A DNA stretch of 64,000 bases from Sphingobium herbicidovorans (GCF_002080435.1 NZ_CP020540.1:62001-126000); one strand, 5' to 3'. Positions 35,439-43,711 are shown, numbered from the stretch's first letter. Program-made: numbers and translations. The notes: generated by a model not told the origin, from the letters alone.

Positions 35439-35759
35439 TTAGATCGTTGCAGTCACGGTCGAGGTGACGATCGGGATGCCGGTCCCCGCGCCGACGCCCA
35501 CACCTACGGGAATGGCGACCTGGGCAAGGCTGAAGCGACCGCTGGCCAAGCCAACGATGCCGCCTGCAAGAGAGAGGACCGTGATAATCTTGCCGCCTGA
35601 ACCCTCGAGGAAGCCGGTGAACTGAGTAAGGGCGGTGTCGAAGGTGGTGTCAGCGCCGGCAAGGGCAGGGGAGGCCATAGCAGCTATGCCCACCACCGCC
35701 GAAGCGGCCGCCAGCACTGCGACTTCGCCCCTTCGAGCAAATTTCTTTACAGATTGCAT
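35439..35759 (-). CDS. traA: TraA-type F pilin precursor
   Basis: 106 residues. Long leader (KKFARRGEVAVLAAASAVVG) ending in an ASPALA cleavage site, then a short mature pilin with two hydrophobic stretches (GGKIITVLSLAGGIVGLASG and VAIPVGVGVGAGTGIPIV) joined by a small polar loop, the VirB2/TraA layout. ATG 35759 has AAGGGA eight bases upstream; the frame continues upstream without leader features. First gene of the transfer operon; traL follows after 58 bases. Confidence 0.85.
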   Translation of the reverse strand: MQSVKKFARRGEVAVLAAASAVVGIAAMASPALAGADTTFDTALTQFTGFLEGSGGKIITVLSLAGGIVGLASGRFSLAQVAIPVGVGVGAGTGIPIVTSTVTATI

Positions 35760-36105
35760 CAGCAATTCCCTTATTGAAGGATGGCACGTCACTTGTGCCG
35801 CAAGGGACATTGGGTCGCTCAAATTTCACTCGCCAAGCGAAAGCCGCTCCGACAGCTGTGCTGGGGCGAAAAAAAGTTCGTTCAGGCGTGCTTAAGTTGT
35901 CAGGCGTCCTTGTAGACAGGACTACTGTCCCGGAGTGGAAGATGACTGTCCCTGCGACCGGGGCGGCTTGTCCCGGCATTCGGGACCGCATATCAGGGCG
36001 GAGCGGAGGCACTGTCATGTCGAGCCGAATCGGCCGGCAGAAACACGCCTGCAGGGTCGTGAAGTGGTTATTCGATAATATTATTCGTGGATGTAGGGTT
36101 TGAGA
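35760..36105. other. Divergent control region upstream of traA
   Basis: 346 bases between traA (leftward) and an unknown gene (rightward). It holds the inverted repeats listed separately and an A-rich tract near 35872. No gene; I see no consensus promoter good enough to call. Confidence 0.45.
35915..35986. promoter_or_regulatory. Cluster of GTCCC-type repeats upstream of traA
   Basis: An inverted repeat GACAG-N5-CTGTC (35915-35929), a lone CTGTCCC (35946-35952) and an inverted repeat GTCCCG-N5-CGGGAC (35970-35986) share the CTGTCCC/GGGACAG half-site and lie about 20-30 bp apart. They lie in the control region between traA and a divergent gene. An operator array for a transfer regulator is the simplest reading; the HTH protein at 36623 is a candidate binder. 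Confidence 0.4.
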
Positions 36106-36501
36106 ATGGCATCGGGGAAAGTTGCGTTGAAATTCGATATCTCTGTGCCGCTCTATGGACTGTCGCTGGCAAGCTTCAAGATCTTCTCGCCTGACACGAA
36201 TAGGCAGGAAGCCCTCACCTCCATTATCGCCGACCGCCTGCAAAATCAGGGGCGGCCGATCACTGCGACTTCGGCCAGCGATCTTCGGGATTATCTCGTC
36301 GTCACAAGTGGCGACGCAACTTTGCCGGTCCGGCTTGATCTGCCTTGGGTGGGTCGTGAACTGTTTGAGCAACGCAAGGCGATGATCGCCCAGCATCTCG
36401 GTCAGGAGATCAGTGATGCCCAAGCCGTCACGGTGTTGCTGATCGACTATGTCATCGAGCACGCCGCAGTGTCTTTAGTTGACGCGATAGAAACCAAATA
36501 A
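36106..36501 (+). CDS. Hypothetical protein divergent from traA
   Basis: 131 residues, no family recognised. Mixed alpha/beta with no membrane segment or signal. TTG 36100 is an alternative start two codons upstream. It begins where the tra control region ends and is followed after 121 bases by an HTH gene on the same strand, so a role in transfer control is possible but unproven. Codon use looks like that of its neighbours. Confidence 0.6.
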   Translation: MASGKVALKFDISVPLYGLSLASFKIFSPDTNRQEALTSIIADRLQNQGRPITATSASDLRDYLVVTSGDATLPVRLDLPWVGRELFEQRKAMIAQHLGQEISDAQAVTVLLIDYVIEHAAVSLVDAIETK

Positions 36502-36622
36502 CAACCATCGATCAACTTTGTATTGACCTATAATCAATAACTTAACCCCTAAATGAGGTCTTGCCACGCGTGTCTTGATATGCTTTTGCAACCTGCGATC
36601 AGTTCGCAACAGGGGCATATTC

Positions 36623-37120
36623 ATGGACATGAGTGTTAGGGGTGAGGGGCAAAGCCCTGCGGTTCTTGCCGAGATGAACCGCTATATTCCAGTGATCCAC
36701 GGCATGCTCGACGAGCGAAAGATGACCCTTCGCGATCTTGCGGTTCGCTCCCAAATCTCAAAAAGCCGGCTCGGCATCATCCTGCATCGGCAGCCGACTA
36801 AGCGCGTCATCATGCAGCTGCCCGAATTTATCGCCATACTGCACGCCTTGGGCTTTGAATTGGTTCATGCTTGGGCGGGCGCAAAGAAGCTGGAAAGCTC
36901 GGACATTGTTCAGGATAAGAGCTTCAACGCTCTGTACGAGTTTCTCGTGGAATTCAATGTGACCTTCCCGGAGATGATGCTGAACACACCAGAGATGGAG
37001 GGGGTAGAGTTTCGAAAGGAATGGTCGCGGCCATTGGCGGCGCTGCTGATTCAGCGGGTGCTTCACGAGCTGGAACGGCGCCGCCGCGCACGCGACGAAT
37101 TCGCTCTCGAGGATCATTGA
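36623..37120 (+). CDS. HTH (Xre/Cro-like) transcriptional regulator
   Basis: 165 residues. Residues about 25-85 hold a helix-turn-helix (KMTLRDLAVRSQISKSRLGI, then LPEFIAILHALGFELV). The C-terminal 80 residues are helical with no known effector fold. ATG 36623 follows AGGGG at seven bases; the frame is open to 36575. Position near the tra control region makes it a candidate transfer-operon regulator. Confidence 0.75.
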   Translation: MDMSVRGEGQSPAVLAEMNRYIPVIHGMLDERKMTLRDLAVRSQISKSRLGIILHRQPTKRVIMQLPEFIAILHALGFELVHAWAGAKKLESSDIVQDKSFNALYEFLVEFNVTFPEMMLNTPEMEGVEFRKEWSRPLAALLIQRVLHELERRRRARDEFALEDH

Positions 37121-37128
37121 AACGCTTT

Positions 37129-38034
37129 TCAGAAGACTGACAGCGTAGCGCTACGTCCGAACTTCGCTTCCGCAGTGCGCGGCAATTTTAGATGCTGCGC
37201 TGGGAGCGGAGCGGACAACCTCCGCCAGAAATCAAGGATATTGGCGACATAGCCGCGCGTTTCGCGAAATGCTGGAACCTGGCCGTTACGAACGCTTCCT
37301 GGACCTGCATTATAGGCGGCCAACGCCAAATCATATCGGCGGAACTGGTCGAGGTGACTGCGCAAATATCTCGCGCCGCCACGTAGATTATCGACCACAT
37401 CGAAGCGGTTGACGCCGAGCATAGTAGCGGTACCTGGCATAAGCTGTGCGAGGCCAAACGCGCGCTTTGGGGAGAGGGCGAGGGGATTGTAGCGGCTCTC
37501 CTGAATGATCATGGCATCGAAAAGGCCGGTTGGAAGGCCATGTTCGCAGGCGATGCTGCTCATGAGCGCGAAATAGCTCTGGCGCCTCCTTTCCGCCGCC
37601 GGCGCGAGAAAGCCGGTCGGCCGGTACCCCAACCGGTTACAGCCGGGCGTATAGCTCGGCACAACCATCGAGGGCAGGGAAGAGCCATTGCGCATCCAGG
37701 TGGGGATGGCGAGACGGTCAGTCATAGAAGAAGCGGCATAGGTCGGCACTGACCGCTCTGAAGGTTGAGAAATGCTGCTCGCCATTTGGAACTCTACCCA
37801 GCGGCGGCTCAGATCATGGATGCGGAAAGCTTCAGCGCCCGGCGCAATGGTGGGCTTGAAAATCGGGCTGAATGGGTTTTCATTTTCCGGATCCGAACGT
37901 GGCTGACGCACGTCGATAGGTGGGCTGCGCGTCAGCGTGATCAGCTGCACTGTGCGGCCCGCACTGTCCCGCGCGAGCGTTGGCGTGCTGGCAAGCGCCC
38001 CGATCAGCGCGACCGGGGCCAACTTAAAATTCAT
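37129..38034 (-). CDS. Lytic transglycosylase (SLT/VirB1-like)
   Basis: 301 residues. N-terminal signal peptide (LAPVALIGALASTPTLA), a 120-residue Pro/Ser-rich region, then an SLT domain (about 155-265): catalytic Glu in IIQESRYNPLA near residue 179, GLAQLMPGTATMLGV, and the AAYNAGPGSV motif. It cuts peptidoglycan to let the transfer apparatus through. It is separate from the tra operon and convergent with the HTH gene, eight bases apart. Confidence 0.9.
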   Translation of the reverse strand: MNFKLAPVALIGALASTPTLARDSAGRTVQLITLTRSPPIDVRQPRSDPENENPFSPIFKPTIAPGAEAFRIHDLSRRWVEFQMASSISQPSERSVPTYAASSMTDRLAIPTWMRNGSSLPSMVVPSYTPGCNRLGYRPTGFLAPAAERRRQSYFALMSSIACEHGLPTGLFDAMIIQESRYNPLALSPKRAFGLAQLMPGTATMLGVNRFDVVDNLRGGARYLRSHLDQFRRYDLALAAYNAGPGSVRNGQVPAFRETRGYVANILDFWRRLSAPLPAQHLKLPRTAEAKFGRSATLSVF

Positions 38035-38454
38035 GAGGTTTCTCCCTGTGTGTTGGAGAAGTCGAGGTCATGAGGGCGATATTTGTCAACGCCCGAGCCT
38101 CTGCCAATTCTAATCGAAGGCGAGCTTCAATGACGCTGCACCGGAAGCGATCCGCGCGCCACCCAAGATTACCGATATTGTTCAGGAACAGGGATAACAT
38201 AGGTGGCATGCAGCCGACGCATCGCCGATCACGCAGGAGGGTGTCGCAGCGGCAATACGTAGGGGGCTTGAGGAAACTAATTATGCCCTCCCGATAGAAA
38301 AAGCCTATTTGACCGTTATATCGGTCGCCAAGGGGTCTTATGGCGGAAATATCGGTCAATTTCTTGATTTTCAGACCCTCGTGATGTAATTGACCGTTCC
38401 GGCAGTCACAGGGTCGTTTCATGACCGACGAGACGAGCATAAGGCAAAAAGAGT
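38035..38454. other. Intergenic region upstream of hipB
   Basis: 420 bases. A 154-codon open frame on the minus strand has no domain and is not called. The right part holds a set of related half-sites (separate entry). Confidence 0.45.
38309..38398. promoter_or_regulatory. Repeated TTGACCG/CGGTCAA half-sites upstream of hipBA
   Basis: TTGACCGT at 38309-38316, ATATCGGTC at 38318-38326 (together GACCG-N6-CGGTC, a palindrome), AATATCGGTCAA at 38348-38359, and AATTGACCGTT at 38388-38398. The half-site occurs four times in both orientations within 90 bp, ending about 57 bases before the hipB start. This suits a HipB-type operator, though plasmid-type iterons cannot be excluded. Confidence 0.4.
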
Positions 38455-38786
38455 ATGGCGCATATCCGCACCTATTCGCGCAGCACACGTGAAGCTCTAA
38501 TCCTTATGGGGGGCTGGTTCGCCTCGCGCGTAAGCAGCGCAAGATGTCCGAAACGGACCTCGCGACGCGTATCGGCATCGCTCGCAGCACGCTACAACTG
38601 ATTGAGAAGGGAAGCCCTCGGGTCGAGATCGGCCTGGTGTTCGAGGCCGCTACGCTGGTCGGAGTTCCCTTGTTCGTATCCGAGCCGTCGCGGCTGACCT
38701 CGCAGATTGAGCGCGTCGAGGACAAGCTGGCCTTGTTGCCGCAATCGGTGCGCCGGCGCCGCTCGGAGGTGAAGGATGACTTCTGA
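38455..38786 (+). pseudogene. hipB: HipB-like Xre antitoxin, 1-base frameshift
   Basis: Two frames combine into one HipB-like protein of about 110 residues. The first, from ATG 38455, reads MAHIRTYSRSTREALILMGG; the second continues LVRLARKQRKMSETDLATRI, then the HTH turn and EIGLVFEAATLVGVPLF. They join at a run of six G (38508-38513); a seventh G would restore the frame. Without it the first frame ends in unrelated residues at a stop about 40 codons on, and the second has no standard start before ATG 38544, which is inside the HTH. HipB binds DNA and neutralises HipA, whose gene overlaps the end by 11 bases. Sequencing error or true loss of antitoxin are both possible. Confidence 0.8.
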
Positions 38787-40071
38787 TCCCAGCGCCGGGG
38801 AGCGCAGGCCGGTGGACGAAGCCTATGTCTGGATATGGCTGCCCGGTGCGGTCGAACCCGTCGTGGCAGGCCGCATCGCGATGAATGGCGCCACCTATGT
38901 CTTTAACTACGGTCGCTCCTATGTAGATCGCGCTGATGCGGCTCCGATCTATCTGCCCGAGCTACCTCTAGGACGGGGCGAGATCGCACCGACCCCGCCG
39001 CTCGATATGGCCAGTTGCCTTCGGGATGGTGCGCCGGATGCCTGGGGCAGGCGCGTCATCATCAATCGCTTGACCGGACTGGGCGGCCCGGCGGCGCAGG
39101 ATGTCGAGTTCGACGAGCTGACCTTCATGCTTAATTCCGGTTCCGACCGGATCGGTGCGCTCGATTTTCAGGCATCGGCAGAGCGCTATGTCCCGCGCGA
39201 GCAGGAGAATGCGACACTGGAGGAATTGCTCGAAGCGGCCGAACGGGTCGAGCGCGGTGAGCCTATCCCGCCTGCGCTCGACAAGGCTCTGTTCCACGGC
39301 AGCTCGATCGGCGGTGCGCGGCCCAAGGCTTTGATCCAAGATGGCGGCGTCAAATTCATTGCCAAATTTTCGGCTACCAACGACACCTATGCGGTGGTGA
39401 AGGCCGAATTTGTCGCGATGCGTCTGGCCGCGCTGGTGGGATTGCAAGTCGCGCCGGTCAAGCTGGCCAAGGCTAGTGGCAAGGACGTCCTGTTGGTGCA
39501 ACGCTTCGATCGAGAGTATCGGAACGGTGCGTGGTTGCGGCGGGGGATGGTGTCTGCGCTAACTATGCTCGGCCTTAGCGAGATGCAGGCCCGCTATGCC
39601 AGCTATGTCGAGCTTGCGCAGATCGTGCGCGCTCGCTTCACCGATGCGCAGGCGACGCTGCGCGAACTTTTTGCGCGCATGACGTTCAACATACTCGCCG
39701 GAAATACGGACGATCATGCCCGCAATCACGCCGCCTTCTGGGACGGTGCGAACCTGACGCTGACTCCTGCCTACGACATCTGCCCGCAGGCGCGAACGGG
39801 CCGAGAGGCAAATCAGGCGATGGCGGTCCATGGTGAGGATCGCCGTAGCCTGCTGGAAAGCTGCCGACTCTCGGCCGCGAACTTCCTCATGAGCGATGCC
39901 GACGCGCGCGATCTGATAGCAAGACAGGTCGCAATCATCCGGAACAGATGGATGGTGGTCTGCGACGAGGCGGAGCTGAGTGAGGTCGACCGGATGTTCC
40001 TGTGGCGCAGGTCATTCCTCAACGATTATGTGTTCGACGGCTACGCCGACGATGCCCTTGGGGCGCTGTGA
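38776..40071 (+). CDS. hipA: HipA-family serine/threonine kinase toxin
   Basis: 431 residues. N-terminal HipA_N subdomain (VWIWLPGAVEPVVAGRI, YLPELPLGRGEI), the HGSSIGGARPKALI glycine-rich loop, and the catalytic block NILAGNTDDHARNHAAFWD near 308-326 followed by LTPAYDICP. HipA phosphorylates glutamyl-tRNA synthetase in E. coli; the target here is unknown. All core motifs are intact. Overlaps hipB, the usual operon order. If hipB is really broken, an active HipA would need another antidote. Confidence 0.9.
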   Translation: MTSDPSAGERRPVDEAYVWIWLPGAVEPVVAGRIAMNGATYVFNYGRSYVDRADAAPIYLPELPLGRGEIAPTPPLDMASCLRDGAPDAWGRRVIINRLTGLGGPAAQDVEFDELTFMLNSGSDRIGALDFQASAERYVPREQENATLEELLEAAERVERGEPIPPALDKALFHGSSIGGARPKALIQDGGVKFIAKFSATNDTYAVVKAEFVAMRLAALVGLQVAPVKLAKASGKDVLLVQRFDREYRNGAWLRRGMVSALTMLGLSEMQARYASYVELAQIVRARFTDAQATLRELFARMTFNILAGNTDDHARNHAAFWDGANLTLTPAYDICPQARTGREANQAMAVHGEDRRSLLESCRLSAANFLMSDADARDLIARQVAIIRNRWMVVCDEAELSEVDRMFLWRRSFLNDYVFDGYADDALGAL

Positions 40072-40254
40072 GGGGGAACTGGCGGTGTCGTCATGCGATC
40101 CTTCAAAAGCCGATCTGGATCGATCGGTGTCAGTCTGGCCGGCTTTCCTGGAGCGCAAAGAATGACTGAACGACCATGATTTACCCCCGCAAAACGTAAT
40201 TTGATTTGCAGGGCTCAAAGATACACAGTTTCAGTGGGACGATCGCAGGATCGG

Positions 40255-40608
40255 CTATCCACATTGTTCCTCGAGCCAACGTGCAATGGCCGCGATGATG
40301 TGGCTCTGCTCGCTTTGCGTCAGTGGCTGACCTTTAGGAATGGCGTGCCACTTATCTAGACATGAACGACAACAGGTCGCGGTAGCATGTTGGGCGACAA
40401 ATACAGGATGGCCACGCATTGGTGTCTGTTTGCCGTCGTTAGTCGGCTCCGCTGGTGCAAGACGCTTAGAAACAAAATCGGCGGCATGGGTCAAAATGAC
40501 AGGGAGTCCGCGAGCGTTGAGATATGCGAGCTCAGCAGTGCCCAGCCGGAATCTTGAACGGAAACGGGAACGAGCCAGGCTGGCAAAAACCATGTTCAAA
40601 TCGCGCAT
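40255..40608 (-). CDS. DUF4186 family protein
   Basis: 117 residues. The conserved core is complete: RSRFRSRFRLGTAELAYLNA, ILTHAADFVSKRLAPAEP, NDGKQTPMRGHPVFVAQHAT and the metal-ligand-like ATCCRSCLDKWHAI. Function unknown; the Cys/His set suggests a metal site and nucleic-acid binding. ATG 40608 gives the domain start; the longer open frame to 40764 does not match the family. Confidence 0.85.
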   Translation of the reverse strand: MRDLNMVFASLARSRFRSRFRLGTAELAYLNARGLPVILTHAADFVSKRLAPAEPTNDGKQTPMRGHPVFVAQHATATCCRSCLDKWHAIPKGQPLTQSEQSHIIAAIARWLEEQCG

Positions 40609-40945
40609 GCAGCAGCTCAGCAGTTTAGAATGCAAAACGAGGCTATGTGCCGCCACGCGGGAATGAAGGACCGGTGCAGCGACTGATCGTTCGAGCGACG
40701 CATAGGAATTTCGCGGCCAACAGGGAACGACAAAAAAAGGGCCGATCGAGAACGACCAGCCCACTAAGTCTTAGGAGAGGATGCCTGAAAGGCAGCCCCC
40801 CTTTCGCATCACATCTTCCTTCCGACAAATGCGAAGCGTGAGCAAGCGATTGCACAAAGTGCAAGCGGCGCCGCATGGAAGATGCTGCCGATCGTCGGAC
40901 GGAATGTCAGAAGTGTCACTTTACCCGCTAAGAAAAAGTGACATC
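40609..40945. other. Intergenic region between DUF4186 gene and HU gene
   Basis: No gene recognised. A 9-bp inverted repeat TGTCACTTT/AAAGTGACA with a 12-base loop lies at 40914-40943, just beyond the HU terminator; it may be a second hairpin terminator or a protein site. Confidence 0.4.
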
Positions 40946-40980
40946 GTAAAAAGGGTGGAGCACCGCCGCGTCCGGCGGCG
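40946..40980 (-). terminator. Rho-independent-like terminator of the HU gene
   Basis: On the minus strand, ten bases after the HU stop, CGCCGC-N5-GCGGCG forms a GC-rich hairpin (40980-40964), followed after 12 bases by TTTTTA. The T run is somewhat distant from the stem, so termination may be weak. Confidence 0.5.
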
Positions 40981-40989
40981 CTCACTTCC

Positions 40990-41265
40990 TCAGCCGTTCA
41001 GCTGATCTTTGACCGCCTTGGCAGGCGTGAATGTGAGCTTCTTTGACGCTGCGATCTGAATCGTCTGTCCATTTGCCGGATTGCGGCCTTCACGTGCAGG
41101 GCTATCCTTCACCTTGAACTTGCCAAAGCCATTCAAGCTCACTTCATTGCCGTTGGCAGCGGCACTGGCAATGGCATTGAACACCGCATCGACATAGGAG
41201 CGGGCGTCGGCTTTGCTAAGGCCATGTTCGGTCGCGATGGCTTCGGCGAGAGCGCTATTGTTCAT
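40990..41265 (-). CDS. HU-family DNA-binding protein
   Basis: 91 residues, full HU length. SALAEAIATEHGLSKADARS, VSLNGFGKFKVKDSPAREGR and NPANGQTIQIAASKKLTF are classic; the GR-NP beta arm is present. Bends DNA and supports nucleoid and element functions. ATG 41265 has GGAG six bases upstream. A likely terminator follows. Probably an accessory HU copy carried with the mobile region. Confidence 0.93.
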   Translation of the reverse strand: MNNSALAEAIATEHGLSKADARSYVDAVFNAIASAAANGNEVSLNGFGKFKVKDSPAREGRNPANGQTIQIAASKKLTFTPAKAVKDQLNG

Positions 41266-41441
41266 GAAGGTCTCCGATAAAAATGGAGCGGTCATATCTA
41301 TCGGCTTTTTTGCCTCCGGCAACGAAATTTGCGGGGCGAGAGAGGCATCCCGTTCTCCGGTAAAGTGACACGTGTGTTTTTTGTCGTTTGCCACTCGTGC
41401 GGGGGGATTCACATGCGGGCAGCTTGTGCTAGATTCCTGAT

Positions 41442-41978
41442 ATGTTCCAGCAGGCTGATCTTTTCGCGCCCTATGAAGCAGCGTCCAACCTGGGTTCGCT
41501 GCCCGATCTCATAGAACGTATATCGCAGGTCTCAAAGCGACCCCGATATGCGTTCATGGTGCTGAACCTCATCTACAAAGCCGTCGGCCAAGGCGACAGC
41601 GTTGGACCTTATGTACGCTATGGCGGCGCGCTGCTTCCGGTACGGGATTGGCTCTGCGAGGCGCTGATCCCGCTCGCGCAGCGTGACGGTCGGCGGCGCA
41701 CGCTCATAGAGGCGGTGCGCGCCGACCTGGTTGCCAAAGGCAAACTGCCGGAGGATCCTGCTGCAGCGGAGATCGTGCTCGCTCATGAGGTGAAGGCGCG
41801 GATATTGCGGTCGGGGCGGACAAGCATCAGCCGCGCGGCGTCTGATCTGGTGCGGGCGGGTTTACTCCGGCGCCATTATAAGGGGTACCGGGTCGATCAT
41901 GCGAACCGCGGCGCGCAGCGGGAGGCTGTCTACACGATCACCCCGGAGGCGAGGAGAGCTTTAGGCCGCGTGCACTAA
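41442..41978 (+). CDS. Winged-helix protein, hypothetical
   Basis: 178 residues. The C-terminal 70 residues look like a winged helix (SISRAASDLVRAGLLRRHYK, then a wing and EAVYTITPEARRAL). The N-terminal part is helical (LPDLIERISQVSKRPRYAFM). No named family recognised. Divergent from the HU gene. Likely a regulator or DNA-binding accessory protein. Confidence 0.65.
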   Translation: MFQQADLFAPYEAASNLGSLPDLIERISQVSKRPRYAFMVLNLIYKAVGQGDSVGPYVRYGGALLPVRDWLCEALIPLAQRDGRRRTLIEAVRADLVAKGKLPEDPAAAEIVLAHEVKARILRSGRTSISRAASDLVRAGLLRRHYKGYRVDHANRGAQREAVYTITPEARRALGRVH

Positions 41979-42005
41979 AGCTCCCTCCTAGCGCACCCGC
42001 CTGCT

Positions 42006-42428
42006 TCAATCATCCGGTGGAATATAATCCGGCCAGAAGCCAGAATCCCGATCGGCCTCGCTCTCATGCAACGCTTCGTGGCCTGCGACTGATGCAGGGG
42101 GCGGCGGCGGTAGGGTAGGCGTGCCGCCATCGAGATGCACCCGAATGATCGCACCCTCCTTTGTGGCAGCTTGGAAAATGGCGCGCACATCCTGACCTTG
42201 GCTGATCTTTGAACCAATCCAGCCACAGCGCTCAGCCGATAGATAGCCGATCTGCAATCCGCGGAACGAGTATACCGCAACAGCTGAGTTGTCGGCTTTG
42301 TTGTTGGGCTCCAGCACGAGGGATATTGGATCACCGAAATTGAGCATCCGGATCTCGAACAGCCGGTTCGTGCCGTCGGCATTAGGGTGCAGCGCTCCGA
42401 CGACAGCAAGACTGAGTTCTTGTGGCAT
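42006..42428 (-). CDS. Stand-alone HIRAN-domain protein
   Basis: 140 residues. Residues 5-95 match HIRAN: LAVVGALHPNADGTNRLFEI, GDPISLVLEPNNKADNSAVA and GLQIGYLSAERCGWI. HIRAN domains recognise DNA 3' ends in HLTF/Rad5 and occur alone in bacteria in mobile or repair contexts. The C-terminal 45 residues are Pro/Asp-rich and disordered-looking. Converges with the winged-helix gene. Confidence 0.82.
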   Translation of the reverse strand: MPQELSLAVVGALHPNADGTNRLFEIRMLNFGDPISLVLEPNNKADNSAVAVYSFRGLQIGYLSAERCGWIGSKISQGQDVRAIFQAATKEGAIIRVHLDGGTPTLPPPPPASVAGHEALHESEADRDSGFWPDYIPPDD

Positions 42429-42560
42429 AGAAGGTGCTTAGGAGAAGGGCCGCTAGGTGGTCCAGACAGGCAAGGGGTAGCTGCGACTAGTAAAGTCCAG
42501 GGCAAGGTGGCTGCCTATGAAGGGGCAGCGCCACCTGATGGTAGGCTGCCCTTTCTTTGG

Positions 42561-43385
42561 TCAGTTCGTCACCGGCTCAGGCGCCTTTGCGGCCCCGCCT
42601 GCAGCACCGGTCTTTGTCTTGGCTTTCGACGGCTTCGGCTTGTCGGCTGCTTTGACCTTCGGTGCAGGCTTTGCCTTGTCAGCGCGCGCCTTGGGATTGG
42701 AGGACTTGCCAGTCTCGCTCTGGGGAGCGCTCACGACGGCACCGACGTTCTGGGCTTGCTCGCTGACCGGAACAGGAGCTTTTTCTTCTTTGGCCAAGGC
42801 GAGCGAAAGCCGCTTGCGCGGAGCCGGTTTTGCGGCTGCAGGCGCCTTTAGTTCGGGCTTCTCAGCGGCTGCTGCTGCGGCCTTGGGCTTTGCGGACTTG
42901 GCTGGTGCTTTGTTGGCAGCGCTCTTGCTCTCGGTCGCAGACGTGGCTTCAGCCGCTCCATTGCTGGAGGCAGGAGCAGCGGTTGGCTTCCTGCCAAGAC
43001 CAAGCCTCTGCGCTACAGCACGGCGTGCGTCGGAATAGTTTGCTGCCACCAGCGGGTAGGACTTGGGCAGCTTATAGCGTTCGCGATATTGTTCTGGCGT
43101 CAGCCCATGCGTGGCAAGGTGCCGCTTGAGCGTCTTGTAGGACTTTCCATCGATGAGACTGATGATGTGATCTGGAGAAGACAGGCTCTTGCGGATGGAG
43201 ACTGCCGGCACAAATTGCTGTTCGGGCGTTTCGCTCCGGGCCGGGGTGGGTTCTTCGGTCAACGCAGCCCGCGTCGTCTTGATCAGCTCAGCAAGACTTT
43301 CGCTTGAAACGGTGTTCTTGGATACAAAGGCGCTCAGAAGTTGAACGGTGAGCGCAGTGATGTCGGACTTGTTTTCGTCTGCCAT
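42561..43385 (-). CDS. MucR/Ros-like regulator with altered zinc-finger site and long basic tail
   Basis: 274 residues; normal MucR proteins are about 140-150. Residues about 8-140 fit the family (ISLIDGKSYKTLKRHLATHG, then LTPEQYRERYKLPKSYPLVA and GLGRKP). The first zinc ligand cysteine of the usual IICLEDG is Ser here, and no nearby second Cys is seen, so this finger cannot bind zinc in the standard way; zinc-free MucR homologues are known in Mesorhizobium. The last 125 residues are Ala/Lys/Pro-rich, like a histone-H1 tail. Probably a nucleoid-type repressor of horizontally acquired DNA. Confidence 0.8.
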   Translation of the reverse strand: MADENKSDITALTVQLLSAFVSKNTVSSESLAELIKTTRAALTEEPTPARSETPEQQFVPAVSIRKSLSSPDHIISLIDGKSYKTLKRHLATHGLTPEQYRERYKLPKSYPLVAANYSDARRAVAQRLGLGRKPTAAPASSNGAAEATSATESKSAANKAPAKSAKPKAAAAAAEKPELKAPAAAKPAPRKRLSLALAKEEKAPVPVSEQAQNVGAVVSAPQSETGKSSNPKARADKAKPAPKVKAADKPKPSKAKTKTGAAGGAAKAPEPVTN

Positions 43386-43711
43386 GAGGATCGACCCATT
43401 TTTCAGTGATGACGCCTGCTTTAGCTATAACCGTGCAAATGTAAATGTCGCGTTGTTGATGTGACCCTTGTGTCAACAGAAATTCAGCAGAGCGACCATG
43501 GGCGACACGACACAGTAATTGCGGTGCACCGCATGCAGTCCTCAGAATTAAAACCAATCTTGACGGGGCGGCTTGGCTGCAGTTTCGTCAGTGCACCGAG
43601 TTTGCAGTGTTGATGAGCGACAAAGCAGTGGCCGCTGAGGCCTTGTCACTTCGTCCCAGGCAATGCCGTCCATCATGGTCGAATGGGCCAGGTCGCGTAA
43701 CGACCATAATA
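43386..43711. other. Intergenic region upstream of the MucR-like gene
   Basis: 326 bases, no gene. It contains a perfect 14-bp palindrome TGCGGTGCACCGCA at 43520-43533, about 135 bases before the MucR-like start, a possible regulator site. Confidence 0.45.

Noticed and set aside
38024..38488. 154-codon open frame on the minus strand upstream of hipB
   Set aside because: No domain, no ribosome site, and it overlaps the hipB start and the operator-like repeats.
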